64,000 nt of DNA, taken from contig NC_083507.1 of NCBI RefSeq assembly GCF_032362555.1, forward strand, positions 375,001-439,000, read 5' to 3'. The stretch comes from Amyelois transitella (lineage: Eukaryota; Arthropoda; Insecta; Lepidoptera; Pyralidae). Both the position numbers and the translations under genes were made by a program. Position 1 is the first letter of the stretch, and the number at the start of each line of letters is the position of its first letter. This document shows positions 22,881-33,035 of the stretch, one piece after another. Under the pieces are notes generated by a model that saw only the letters and a list, made by a program, of their open reading frames with translations, made no database searches and was not told the DNA's origin.

Positions 22881-23740
22881 CGCCCTCTGGCGGCCGGCTC
22901 CGGAACTACAACAACAACAACAACTCACCAACTAACGACGCTTTAGTTGGCACCTAGTGACGAAGTACCACGATGTTAACCGACTTCAAAATGAAAGTTC
23001 TATATTCGACGGCTGTGGATCCATGTTTTTGTATGACATGTCTCAAAGTTTTGTCTCGTATTAATCGGTTCAGCAATTAGTTTGTATGAAGTCGGTAGTT
23101 TAAAACAAATGTATTCACCATTTTTAGTTTAAATTCAATGTGATCGGGTTAGTTTTTATATAATTTTCCAAATGATATTCATTTCCATTATACATACATA
23201 TATCAATTTATTTCATCTATTCGTATTTAAAATACTATTTTACTTGTAAGGTGTTATTTTAATTTCTATTCTATGATTTGTTTATTTCTTTTGTGTGGCG
23301 TGACGATGAAATCGCTCAGTTTCTTTCGCTTCAGAAGTGCAATACGGGCTCCGCTGGTGCGACTCTGCATAAAATGCTAAGGGTTTTGTAGTTTGTTTTT
23401 TATGGGTTAATAAAATAGGTGAACGACTACCACGTGATTCGAGTCAGCCAATGGCGTCGTACCACAGATACAAAAAGATGACCTGATTGGCGGGTTGACA
23501 TGTTCAAAGTTATTTATTTTAAATACTATAAGAAACAGACTATACTTATATGCTTTCTTTCCCGCATGGTGGCGCTGTGTGACATGGATACCTATTTACT
23601 ATTTAGCAATATGAATGTTATGAAAATTTACACTTTAAGACAGGCCTCTTTTGAGCACAACGCCAACATAGGAACATGTATTGTTATAGAACATGTACAC
23701 ATTATATGTTACATTAAGTCGCCACTGAGGACGCCTCTAA

Positions 23741-23885
23741 AGCTGCGTACACACAGGCTAAATGAAGAGCAAAAGAATGGAGTTAGGTACCCTTCGTTAA
23801 TCCTGTCTTGGTTTTTGTTTAAGCGAACGTCATTAGATTTAGAGAGCCAACGAATGTGCGCTCCAACTTCAGTGTGTACGCAGCT
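23741..23885. mobile_element. MITE-like element with 14-bp inverted ends
   Basis: AGCTGCGTACACAC at 23741-23754 is the exact reverse complement of 23872-23885. The 145-bp unit has no coding potential and lies near the end of the Sec16 transcript region. Confidence 0.6.
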
Positions 23886-24236
23886 CAAGTCAAAGATCGT
23901 AAAAGCTCGGGGCCCGGAACCTTCTCTGTACCGAACTAGTGGACAATAAAGTAGCTCACAGAGTTTTATTTGTATCGTTTAGTTTGTCAAATGTTATGTA
24001 ATATAATCGCTATGTATGTACAGTTAGCAGTAAAGGGTTGTAGGTAGATCAAGGACAGGTTGTAAAATATTCAAATGCCTTAGAAGTGGGTCGGCCGGTT
24101 TTGTGTATATTTGCAGCGGCGCGGCTCGGCAACGTATTCGAAATGTATTATAATTATGTCATTCAAACTCGCGGAAATATTTAATTAAACTGTTTATGAT
24201 AATGCTTAAAATTTGTTTCATTTTTCCTTTCATTTT

Positions 24237-24302
24237 AGCCAATAAATTTTATATAACTGACACTTTGATTTCAAAGTGTCAGTTATATAAAATTTATTGG
24301 CT
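24237..24302. repeat. Perfect 66-bp palindrome
   Basis: A 32-bp arm at 24237-24268 (AGCCAATAAATTTTATATAA...CACTTTGA) is matched exactly by its reverse complement at 24271-24302, with a 2-base TT loop. The match stops abruptly at both outer ends. Confidence 0.9.
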
Positions 24303-24417
24303 TAAGGTGGATAAATAATTAATTCAAATTAGAACAGCTATATACGCATGTTTAGCAATTATAAATGTTTTTCTTTAACTTGTTTTTTTTTGCGAAAAAG
24401 ATTAGCAGCTTTAGCTA

Positions 24418-24575
24418 AAGGCCGAACACATCAAAAGCAATGTAGTTTGAATGCGGGCCCGCACCAAGTTGTAATAAAAGAAAATTTTCAAAGTCGCCAC
24501 ACTGCGGCGCGGCGCAGCGCGTGCCAGCTGGGCCCGCTTTTAAATTGCATTGCTTGTGTGCATTGCTCCGGCCTC
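24418..24575. mobile_element. Foldback/MITE-like element
   Basis: The left end (AAGGCCGAACACATCAAAAG then GCAATGTAGTTTGAATGCGG) is an imperfect reverse complement of the right end near 24530-24573 (GGGCCCGCTTTTAAATTGCA then TTGCTTGTGTG...CCGGCCT). Arms are about 40 bp with several mismatches. A GC-rich centre separates them. Confidence 0.45.
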
Positions 24576-25185
24576 AGCCGACACAGTCAGACATTCAATC
24601 ATGCGTCCAATATCAATTGCATTGTAAGCATCATGCTACGAAATCAATGGGGCTGCTATATTACTGAATACGAAAGGTATCGTAAAAGTAACTTTACAAT
24701 CTCGCCAAAAGTAGGGTTGATTAAAAAAATTAAGTAGATCAACAAAGTATATTATTTATTCCAATACCTCATATTTACACAAGGAAAAAAAAATACAACC
24801 AAGTTCCAACACTCCAATCCACTTATGTAACACATTATCATTATATTTTATTGGAAAGACGTAGCCTCTGCCTACCCCTTCGGGACAGGCGTGATTTTAT
24901 GTATGTTACGGATATAATGCATACAGTTATTATAATATAATGTTTTCCGCTGATAAGCCCAGCGTTCACCAACAGCACAAGAGGCAAAGCTAGTATTAGC
25001 ATCAAATTAGCTTTGGCGAGTATATATCTATCTCACTATATATCTCAGAAACCGTGCAGTACGTGACGCGACGCAGCTGAGACGAACAAAATTTGTTTTC
25101 ACGTGTTGACCTGAATCAGTTTCCAAATTATCCCGATGCTTCTTCTTATAAATGTACAGCACACAACAGCATCAAACGGTAAGGT

Positions 25186-25356
25186 TTATTTCGTGGGAGG
25201 AGGCGCCGCTGGATTCCCAACCTGGGAAGCTGTCGTGGACTCCTCATCCAGTTCTCCCTTCTTGGCCGCCAAGAACAGCGTGATGGCCGCTCCGAACGAA
25301 GACACCATCATCACTGCCATCAGCACAGAACACAGTAGCAGACCGAAGTTTGCCAT
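25186..25356 (-). CDS. 56-aa small single-pass membrane protein
   Basis: A complete short frame with ATG at 25356-25354 and TAA at 25188-25186. It begins MANFGLLLCSVLMAVMM, continues hydrophobic to about residue 31 (GAAITLFLAA), then has KKGELDEE and a Ser/Thr/Pro tail ending NPAAPPPTK. One membrane helix (about residues 5-31) followed by two lysines suggests a cytosolic C-terminus. Codon choice is Leu-CTG-rich and coding-like. The stop codon overlaps an AATAAA on the same strand. It lies about 290 bp downstream of the protease homologue, same strand. An AG at 25365-25364 would also join the upstream protease exon in frame. No known family recognised. Confidence 0.6.
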   Translation of the reverse strand: MANFGLLLCSVLMAVMMVSSFGAAITLFLAAKKGELDEESTTASQVGNPAAPPPTK

Positions 25357-25645
25357 CACATCACAACTTGAACATATTATTCCACTGTTTTATTTCTGTT
25401 TGCTCGGTTTGACAATACTGACAGTTTACACTTGGCGTACGTCAAAGTTTGTTCTAGCTGGGCAGAGGTCGGTATAGCTCCAATTTTCTTTTGCTTTCCC
25501 CATCTTTCAAATGAATTCCTTTTGTAGATGGGAGGGTAAAATTTCAAGGTCATTCCATCTGAAGCTCATAAGTAATGTTTTTCCATATTTGTATAAGTGT
25601 CCATGCCTTGACAACGTCAACAGTCTATCTTCTAGTAACATCACA
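25357..25645. other. Spacer between the protease homologue and the micropeptide
   Basis: Probably the protease-homologue 3' UTR. A minus-strand AATAAA sits at about 25393-25388, only some 30 bp upstream of the micropeptide ATG. A separate promoter for the micropeptide is not evident. Confidence 0.4.
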
Positions 25646-26003
25646 TCAGACCACGAGATCGTCGTCATTCTCCACCAGCGCGTCCAGCCACGGCCGCACC
25701 AGCGCCACGTTGACGAACAAGACCGGCTCGCAGGCGACGCCGCACTGCGGGTTGTCGCTCATGAGGCCGAGCAGGCGCGCGCGCAGCAGCAGCGGCGTGC
25801 CCGCGCAGTAGTTGCAGGCCGCGCCGCGCGCCGCCAGCGCGCCCGCGCACAGCGGCCGCGGGCGGCAGGCGGCGGGCGGCGCGGCGTGCGGCCGCGACAG
25901 GTGCCGCGGGGCCCAGCGCTCGCCGGCCGCGCACTGCCGCGCCGGCAGCAGGAACGAGGACACGTGCAGGAGGCCGCGGCCCGAGGGTCCCTGATCCGTG
26001 CTC
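25646..26003 (-). CDS. Protease homologue exon 2 (C-terminal half of S1 domain)
   Basis: 358 bp after CGTTGCAG on the minus strand, entering with one base to complete an Arg codon and ending at TGA 25648-25646. It is Cys-rich (ARQCAAGERWAP, CRPRPLC, ACNYCAGTP, NPQCGVAC) and very GC-rich. The FVNVALVRPWLDALV segment is the final helix of the S1 fold. Overlapping plus-strand frames are shadows. Confidence 0.8.
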
Positions 26004-27120
26004 CTGCAACGGATAGCTTGATGATATAACGGTTTCAAAGATAACAAATTAAGACACAAAGTGGTCGATAAGGTATCAGATCCTCACTTCTAGAGAGGAG
26101 CCCGGAATGCGTCTTTTGACCATGATACTGGATTGCGTAATGTCCGGTTTTTTAACACGAAGCTACTCCTATCTGACTTCCACCTTTGTAGAACCTAACA
26201 AATCTCGTTTTGAAAATAAAATTATTCTATTCTTTGCCGGTTGGTAAGCACTCAAAATACTATCTAAAAGGGGTGTACCTGTATCTACCGTATCCTAGAA
26301 TCGTGAGCTTCTCCCCAATCGGCAAGAGGTAATAATCTATCAGGGATGCAAACTCCACAGCACTTCTGGATGGCCCGACCAGCCGGCGCTCGCTCTTGAG
26401 CGCCACGACGTCGTAGCTGTGGTTGCTGCCCTGGTACCAGGGGTGCATCAGCACGTCCGCCACGGCGTGGGTGCCGCCCGCCTCGCCCTCACCGTACCCC
26501 TCCATCATCACGAAAGAATCCAGGGAGTCCACCTCCTCGATCGCTTCTATGCAACTAGCGGCAGTCACCACCCAGTAATCAGCCACGATCGTTAATATAC
26601 ACCCAAATGTCACGTCCTGCGGTGGACGGATCTTGACCAGAGACAAGACGTATCGTTTGTAAGACTCCGCCTCTTCCCCGTCAGATAGATATGACAGCAC
26701 CTCATCGATGAACGAGCGGTTTGCTGGCGGAGAACTCGTTGGCTTTCCAGCTAAATGCACGTTTCTGGAGACACCACCAGCATTTGTAACTGAAGTAGTT
26801 GTTGCTACACTGGATTGTTCGTAATAATGAGTGGGGGCTTTCGTTTGCTGTTTGGGTTTCCAAGTGCACTTCACGTCCGGCGCCACGGTGGAGTGGACTG
26901 CTGGCATTCCGCTGTCTTCTGGCTGATATCCTTTATCATTACCAGGATACGTAGACTCGTCAATTTCTTTTTTATTACACGCGAGAAAATGTAGTACTAA
27001 GATAGTTAGAGAAGCTATAAAGAGGATAAGAAGTAAAGCTTCCAAAATGCAGAGAAAGATCTCTGTCTTGGTGAAGGCCTTGCACCAGCCTTTGAGCTGG
27101 ACGCAGCAGACTCCACACAT
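25646..27120 (-). CDS. Membrane-anchored serine protease homologue, predicted inactive
   Basis: Two exons, 27120-26279 and 26003-25646, joined in phase 2 give 399 residues. The Cys-rich N-terminus (MCGVCCVQLKGWC) precedes a transmembrane helix at about residues 21-47 (IFLCILEALLLILFIASLTI), with no signal peptide, implying a type II membrane protein. A Ser/Thr/Pro stem follows, then a trypsin-like (S1) domain from about residue 140. The usual TAAHC reads TAASC. The Asp region is present as YDVVALK. The GDSGGPL region is replaced by YCAGTPLLLRARLLG. The catalytic His and Ser are therefore missing, and it should act as a binding or regulatory pseudoprotease. The start is the only ATG before the TM helix. 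Confidence 0.8.
26004..26278 (-). other. Intron of the protease homologue
   Basis: 275 bp, minus-strand GTACAC...TTGCAG. A fragment of the S2 SINE body fills about 26080-26180. Confidence 0.6.
26279..27120 (-). CDS. Protease homologue exon 1 (TM, stem, N-terminal half of S1 domain)
   Basis: 842 bp from ATG to the donor GTACAC, ending in phase 2 after LGYGRY. It holds the TM helix, the stem and the altered TAASC motif. Confidence 0.8.
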
Positions 27121-28114
27121 GGCGGCCGCCTGCCGCGGCGGTCGTCCTTCACTGCTGACAGGCCACGGCCTCTTAGATCAAAAGTAACAATCGTTAACGT
27201 GGTATTCGTACTCTTTAATGTATTTTTGACAAATGTGCTTGTAATCCATACTCACACCAATTTTGTGACAAGATTTGTATTTTTGTAACTTAAAAAACTA
27301 CTCAATCGATTATGATGAAATTTGTAACACAGATATAACAGACCTTTAGGAATGACATTGGCTACTTTTTTCAGGAAATTTCCACGGGAGTGAAGCAAAT
27401 GCTAGTCGTAACCTTTTAACATATATTATTATACTTTTGATAATACCAACCATACTTTGAAACAAATATCCCTAACAAATGCATGAAAACTTTAACAACA
27501 CGCTTATTCAAAACAGTACGTTCGAATTCGAAAAACGGATAGTATATTTTGGGCAGTCTCATGCAGTAGGTAGTTCAAATAATGAGTTAAACTAAAGTTT
27601 GTAACACTGATTGATTGTTTGTTTGTAAAGAGCTAATCTTCGGATGAACCAATTATGGGAATTTCTCTTCCCGTTAAAAAAGTATCTCCAGTCTATGTAT
27701 GACTGCTGCAGTGTAGTTTGTTCCGCCGCTTCTTCTACACATGTGGCGTCAATAAGTGATACCTTTGTAGTGGGAGCGATGATTCGGCTCGACCGCCACC
27801 AAAGGGAAGATCTTCCGCCAGGCTAGGTGTTATGCCTGGGGAACCGCGCGACAGACGATGTTGTGTCGGAGTTTGTATATATAGCTGCAATCCGTGAAAT
27901 CTCTGAAATAGCGATTTAGTTTCTTCGCTGCTATTGGTTGAGCGCGTCAATTTCTTCGCGATGATTGACAGTAGTTGTTTGATTGGATGTTGTGACGAGT
28001 GGCGTAGAGATGTCGCCACACCATCCAATTTTGAAAATAAATCTATTCTATGACCACGGACGAAGCTGTAGCCGGCCGCTAGTATAAAATACTCACCTAA
28101 GAGAACATGTCTAG
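27121..28114. other. Intergenic region between the protease homologue and SNRNP35
   Basis: GC-rich sequence directly upstream of the protease-homologue ATG (27121-27180) is probably its 5' UTR or promoter. The rest is AT-rich. About 27735-27915 is a repeat shared with about 59585-59755. Confidence 0.5.
27735..27915 (-). repeat. Repeat G, copy 1
   Basis: GGGAGCGATGATTCGGCTCG, CCACCAAAGGGAAGATCTTC, GGGGAACCGCGCGACAGACG and ATCCGTGAAATCT are shared almost word for word with 59585-59755 in the same orientation. The class is unknown. Strand is arbitrary. Confidence 0.6.
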
Positions 28115-28290
28115 CTAAGCCGTGTAAGGTTTCTTGAACGGGCGGTCCCGGCCTCCAAAGCGGAGCTGCCCGGACTCCTTGCGGCCGCCGAGCCCGCCGC
28201 CCAGCCGCCGCGGCCTCCAGCCCCGCAGCCTGCGCTCCGCCTCCCACTCCACTATCACCTCCGTGTTGTCGATGAACTCTTTGTGCATGT
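28115..28290 (-). CDS. SNRNP35: SNRNP35 exon 4 (C-terminal signature)
   Basis: 176 bp after TTCCAG, ending at TAG 28117-28115. It encodes [37 protein letters not shown] and [11 protein letters not shown]. Confidence 0.92.
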
Positions 28291-31063
28291 CTGGAACATT
28301 GGAATCTATGATTCTCTGACATTTTGACATACTAGTCCCTGGGAGAAGGCGTGATTTTATGTATGTATGTATGCAGAGGCGCTCGAACATATAATAAAGG
28401 TTGCTGGTTCATTGACTGCTATCAAAGTACCTATAGTCAAGAGACATAAAATTTGGCATGTTAGTTCCTTAGACAATAAATAGGACTTTTTTAATTTTTA
28501 GTCCATCCATTTTATATTCAAATACATACATACAATCACCTCGAAAACAGACCCAATTGTCTTGAAAAGTCTGAAAGGCCACGATCAGCTGTATTGCTTC
28601 ATATTTTAATTGAGATTTAAATCGTTACAAGTTGCTAACCCATCGCCTACTAGAGGAATTCCAGTTTATAAGCATATATCTCTTAGTCGCCTTCTACGAC
28701 ATCCATGGCTGATGTATATGTAGTAGTTCTATTTTAAGGGCTGGAAATCACACGGCAAACGGCATACAAATTTCATTATCCATTATGTGGAATCCACATA
28801 AGGAAGGTTTGTTTTCTTTTTTATATACTCATAGAATGCCAGTTGAACCTGACCCAGTTTAGATCTCACTGAAATTATAAACATTCTTACTTCTGTGGGC
28901 TTTGTCCGCAGCACTTGAGCTCTCGAACTCCACGAAGGCGTATTGTTTGGACTTGCCCGTCACAATGTCCTTTACAAGGCGACATTTGACTATTTTACCG
29001 AACTTTGAGAATTCCGATGTTATTGTGTCCTGGAGAAAAAAAGAATATCAATTTGTTAGACTGTAGCATTAGTAGTTATTAGTATTTTTCTTTAAATTAA
29101 ATATTAGTTCTCAGAATTTTTATTGTATGGAAAATTCTTTAGCAATTAATTACTTACATGTTCCACTTTTTTAACTTTTTAATTATTTATATTTTATACT
29201 GTTCATAGTATGTATACACTTAATCATTTCTTATAATGTTTTTTTTTTGCAACTGAATGTGTATTTGGCATTCCAGAAAATTTTATTTTTATACCTTTTT
29301 TCATCAGTGTTTTGGCTCTAAAATGTTTATTTAATAATTTGTAGTTGGTCATCTAAATAAATAAAATAAAAATCCATTATTAGTAATTAACTCAGGGCAC
29401 CATAAAATTTATTAAATTTTAATGGCACGTCTTTTTCATGTAGAACCATAAGCCTAATATGTATGTAAATTTGAAATAATCATAAATTTAGTCCATTTTC
29501 ATATAGTTTATTTTGAAGCAACTGGACTATTGTATGGACCCGCATGCAGATGTTTAAGAATGCACCAAATAGTAGTTGCGTTTTCTTTATGGACTACCTG
29601 TAATGCATAACTATATAATTTAGTTGTGCCACTCAAGATACATGATCCTGAGAGCGTAACTAGTTATGTCAACCAAAATTATGAGAACTACAAAATCAAT
29701 ACCTGAGTAGTCCTAGGATTCAACCGGCCAACAAACAATGTGTGTCGAGGGTCTCCCGTCACGCGCTTGTCTGGCTCATATTGTGACCAGAGCGCCCGCA
29801 CTATTGCTAGATCATGGGGCTCTGTGTCCGTACCTAACACAAAAAATAATTCCTCTTTTTATATATCCATACGTTAATCATATCCATCACATTTATATCC
29901 CATTAGGGGAAAAACATACAGCTGTTTGGCTTAATGATAGAATTGAGATTCAAATAGTGCCTTATGGTAGTAAGTCCACCTGTTTTGCATTTTACATTTA
30001 TTTATTTAAACTTTATTGCACAAAAACAAAAATGTACAAAAGGCGGACTTAATTCCGTTTGGCATTCTCTACCAGTCAACTAGCTGACCAAACAGAAAAA
30101 ACTTTAAGTTGGTGGTGCGATAAAGTGCACATGCATACTGACAAAATACATAATATACACTATAAATACATATACATACATAAAATATATAATTAAATAA
30201 TTACATGCATAAAGTTTAAATAAATGATGACAGGTTGCTAGCTCATTGATTACAAGAAAAATACGAAGATTATTCCACTTTCCCTTAGTTGCCTTTTACA
30301 ATGTGGTCCTATTCTAAAACACCGAGAACCATGTGGAACTTTTATTTTTTTTATCTATTCGAAATTTATACAAACCTTCTTATAATATATTTCATACAAA
30401 TCTTAAGCAGTTCTTTTTATATGTGACAAACTACACAGACTGACCCTTAGAGTAAGTTATATAAGCTTAACCAAGATAAGCTTGAGACATGTGTTTGGGG
30501 TAATATAGCTCAACAATATTATATATTCTAGCTTCCGAGCTGATTATATGTTTGAAGTAGAACTGAAAAAGTGGCATATCTTCAATATCTTTACAGCCAC
30601 GAAGGTGGTAAAGAATCTATGTGATTTTAGTAGATTAACTCTAGCAGGATTTGAAACTGGGATGCTAAAAATTCTGTGCAGTGTTGTTTCCAGCACCACT
30701 CTATCTCCTTCCAATGGATGTCGTAAAAGGCGACTAAGGGATGGGTTTATTAACTTGGGATTCTTCTTTTAGGCGTCGGGCTAGCAACCTGTCACTATAA
30801 GAGTCTCAATTCTATCATTAAGACAAACAGCTGAATGTGGCCTATCAATCTTTTCCAAGACTGTTGGCACTGTCTGCCCCGCAAGGGATATAGACATGAT
30901 TATATGTATGTATGTTAAAAACCATTCCACGATGCGTTTAGATCTCGATAATACCAGTAATATCATCATAAGTTTTACGACTTTACTTACCGTCAATGGA
31001 CCCAATTTTGATAGGATCGTACTCAGTGGCATATTGCTGGAAAAACACTTTATCACGGCTCAT
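28115..31063 (-). CDS. SNRNP35: U11/U12 snRNP 35 kDa protein (minor spliceosome)
   Basis: Four exons (31063-30991, 29833-29703, 29029-28891, 28290-28115) join in phase to 172 residues. The protein belongs to the U11/U12 di-snRNP, which recognises U12-type introns in the nucleus. Seen in order: [20 protein letters not shown] near the N-terminus; one RRM with HTLFVGRL as RNP2 and KQYAFVEF as RNP1; then [17 protein letters not shown] and [18 protein letters not shown]. The SIDGT(D)xxPHD start and the RRLGGGLGG(R/K)[15 protein letters not shown] tail are diagnostic of this family. It is shorter than the human protein, ending just after the signature without the longer charged tail. All splice phases agree. 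Confidence 0.93.
28512..28758 (-). repeat. R1 interspersed repeat in a SNRNP35 intron
   Basis: CATACATACAATCACC, GTCTTGAAAAGTCTGAAAGG, CCATCGCCTACTAGAGG, GTCGCCTTCTACGACATCC and GGCTGGAAATCACACGGC. Nearly full length and moderately diverged. Confidence 0.6.
28891..29029 (-). CDS. SNRNP35: SNRNP35 exon 3 (RRM, RNP1)
   Basis: 139 bp between CTCCAG and GTAAGA. It encodes [20 protein letters not shown] and [19 protein letters not shown], the core of the RRM with RNP1, and leaves in phase 1. Confidence 0.9.
29703..29833 (-). CDS. SNRNP35: SNRNP35 exon 2 (start of RRM)
   Basis: 131 bp between GTGTTAG and GTATTG. It encodes [20 protein letters not shown], then [14 protein letters not shown] with the RNP2 motif, and leaves in phase 0. 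Confidence 0.9.
30683..30915 (+). repeat. R1 interspersed repeat in a SNRNP35 intron
   Basis: CCACTCTATCTCCTTCCAAT, GGATGTCGTAAAAGGCGACT, CTTGGGATTCTTCTTTTAGG, AAGACTGTTGGC and GATATAGACATGATTATATG. Near full length except for the hairpin end. Confidence 0.65.
30991..31063 (-). CDS. SNRNP35: SNRNP35 exon 1
   Basis: 73 bp from ATG. It encodes [20 protein letters not shown] and then GSID, leaving in phase 1 at GTAAGT. ATG was chosen because it is the first in frame and directly precedes the conserved [11 protein letters not shown] block. Confidence 0.88.
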
Positions 31064-33035
31064 AGCTAAGACTTCTAAAAACTGGCAAAATCAAGTGATA
31101 CTATCACAGAACTTGTACTACAGAACTCATATGGATACTTCCCTACATAGGTCTGCAAAAGCAATAAGCGCTAAATACAAAAGTAGCCGGTAGAGAGATA
31201 TGTGCAATGTATTAAAAAATGCATAAATTATTTTTTTATTTACAAACAAAACAAGCTGAGAATGAGGTTATTTAACTTTCACATTTTTGACATAACTTTG
31301 ACAGTAATCGATTTCTTTTTTTTTACAGTAAAAGGGTTTGACATATACATACATATCCAGTACCGTCGTACCCGACTTGACAAAAAGCTAGTCTTCATTT
31401 GTAACTTACAATTGCAACTTACTGATGAAAAACCAATGAAACAAAAGGCGTTTATTAAAAGTTCAACTCAATCATCGCATCACACTATCTGATTCCATAC
31501 ACATTCGAAAATAATCGTCACCACAGGTTTTAATCAGCGGAAAGTGACCAGTGTTTTACGGAAGTAATTTTTCAATGTTATTATATAGAGTACCTACTAT
31601 TAGCTGCCGATATCAAATCACTTACGCACACGTTTTCAATTTTTAAAGCTGTAGAGAAGATATGAAATAAAACTAAAAATGTAGGTAGTTAAAAAAGCAT
31701 GTTTACACTATTAATGTTATGGCTAAACTGAAAATAGTTTTCAATACATAACTCAATATTGCAACACTAATGTGCACAGCTATTTTACAGGAATCCAAGT
31801 CTGGTAAGATCAAGGATTCTGATCAGAATTGTGTCACGCTAAATGTGTTGGTACAATACATTGCACACAAAGTACAAGTTGTAGTAACAGCTACATGATC
31901 TCTACACCCCAGGCCCATACTGCTGAACTATACATTGTGACATTTTATATAACAGATACAATGTCTATGTTAAATGTATAGATCTTACTTCCGTTTTCTA
32001 TAATATGGCTTCCTTACGAAAGTTATATTAAGTAAACTGACAAATGAACTAGATTTTTCACCCAACAGAATAGGTAGGTAAAAGAAATAGCAAAATTTCA
32101 ATGGAAATAATTAATGTAGAAAAAAGAATATGGGTTCTTATCAAGAGTTCAGTTGAGATACTAAATACATTTTACAAAAACATCAATACAGTCAGAGCCA
32201 TACAAATGGTCAGAAAAACTGGATAATTATCAAAAACTAGAATTGAACAACCTGACTGGCACTGACTCCTCATAATGACTTAATGCCAATGCAATGCTTC
32301 TAGAGTATGGGCTCGGCGTACCCAACAATATTGCTCATCATAAAGCACAACCTTCCATCACATTTTGCTTTTTAATATAATACTATACACCTAATTATAT
32401 AAATGAAAACTATGTATAAAAATTAATTATAATTAACAACAAATTATAATTTGACATGTTTTTGCCAGACACAAAAATGTGAGTGAAAAAGCGAGGCATG
32501 GTTTGATTAACAAAATTTGTTTATTCAGCTCAGCATATGTAAATAGTATAAACTACTGTTCATAATGTTACTCTCTTCCTGCCCGTTAAAGTTTTTTGTT
32601 CACTGTAGCCAAACATTTTACATATAAAGATCTATGTCCTATTCGCTGGTATTCCCATCCCCTGGCACTGAGTGCGGATTGTCATTCCAGGTTCCAGGAA
32701 TGTTGAGAAATATGTTCTCAGACCAGCATCAAAGTTTTTTAAAATAAAATTCAAATGATACAAATACATGTATTCATGTCAAAGAGTGAACTGGTGGATT
32801 AATGTCTGCCAACTGACCACACTGGGTCACACTCGAGGTAAAACTCTAACCTAAGCCTATGTAAAATAGCTGTCCAGACCAGTGCAAGGGACCACCAAGA
32901 GTTTCTCCACATTTGATACAATTTTACATAAGTTAATACAATAAAATAATGGAATTTTCAAGTGACATATTCAACATATGTCTCAATGCTCACAGTCACA
33001 GTTGAGTCCCGAGCATAAATTTATTCATGGTCTTC
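31064..33035. other. Region between SNRNP35 and the MINDY gene
   Basis: AT-rich and free of recognisable repeats for almost 2 kb, unusual in this window. AATAAA in the minus direction at 33025-33020 lies just after the MINDY stop, so some of this may be MINDY 3' UTR. The SNRNP35 promoter must lie just above 31063. No ORF looks real. Confidence 0.5.
33020..33025 (-). terminator. Polyadenylation signal of the MINDY gene
   Basis: AATAAA on the minus strand 10 bp after the TAG. It is unusually close to the stop. A second candidate lies near 32945, so the first may not be the one used. Confidence 0.4.

Larger units (their letters stand above)
22881..25185. other. Sec16 3' UTR and intergenic region
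   Basis: There is no protein-coding gene here. The first ~0.5 kb reads as 3' UTR, with AATAAA at 23409 and a further AATAAA at 23945. Beyond that lie a MITE-like element (23741-23885), a perfect 66-bp palindrome (24237-24302) and a second foldback element (24418-24575). A TATATAT at about 25019 in the plus direction could be a promoter, but I found no convincing plus-strand gene after it. The open frames at 23500-23949 and 24348-24737 run through these repeats and look like chance. Confidence 0.6.
28291..30990 (-). other. SNRNP35 introns
   Basis: Intron 3 (28291-28890) holds an R1 copy in reverse orientation at about 28512-28758. Intron 2 (29030-29702) is AT-rich with nothing recognisable. 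Intron 1 (29834-30990) holds R1 fragments (29910-29962, 30225-30335 and a near-complete one at 30683-30915) and a LINE 3'-tail fragment at about 29995-30110. All three donors are GT-type and none matches the U12-type ATATCCTT, so this minor-spliceosome gene does not show a minor intron here. Confidence 0.6.

Noticed and set aside
23500..23949. 149-codon open frame
   Set aside because: No recognisable protein features. It crosses a MITE with perfect inverted ends and lies in the likely Sec16 3' UTR region.
25136..25477. 113-codon plus-strand open frame with a hydrophobic segment and a TATATAT about 100 bp upstream
   Set aside because: It is antisense to the better minus-strand micropeptide. 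I could not find a continuing exon, although its CAAACG|GTAAGG could be a donor. Kept only as a remote possibility.
25511..26029. Arg/Ala-rich plus-strand frames over the protease-homologue exon
   Set aside because: Shadows of a very GC-rich minus-strand exon with clear Cys spacing and splice sites.
28115..31063. U12-type introns in or near the SNRNP35 gene
   Set aside because: Donors across all genes in the window were checked by eye. None has the ATATCCTT or GTATCCTT sequence.
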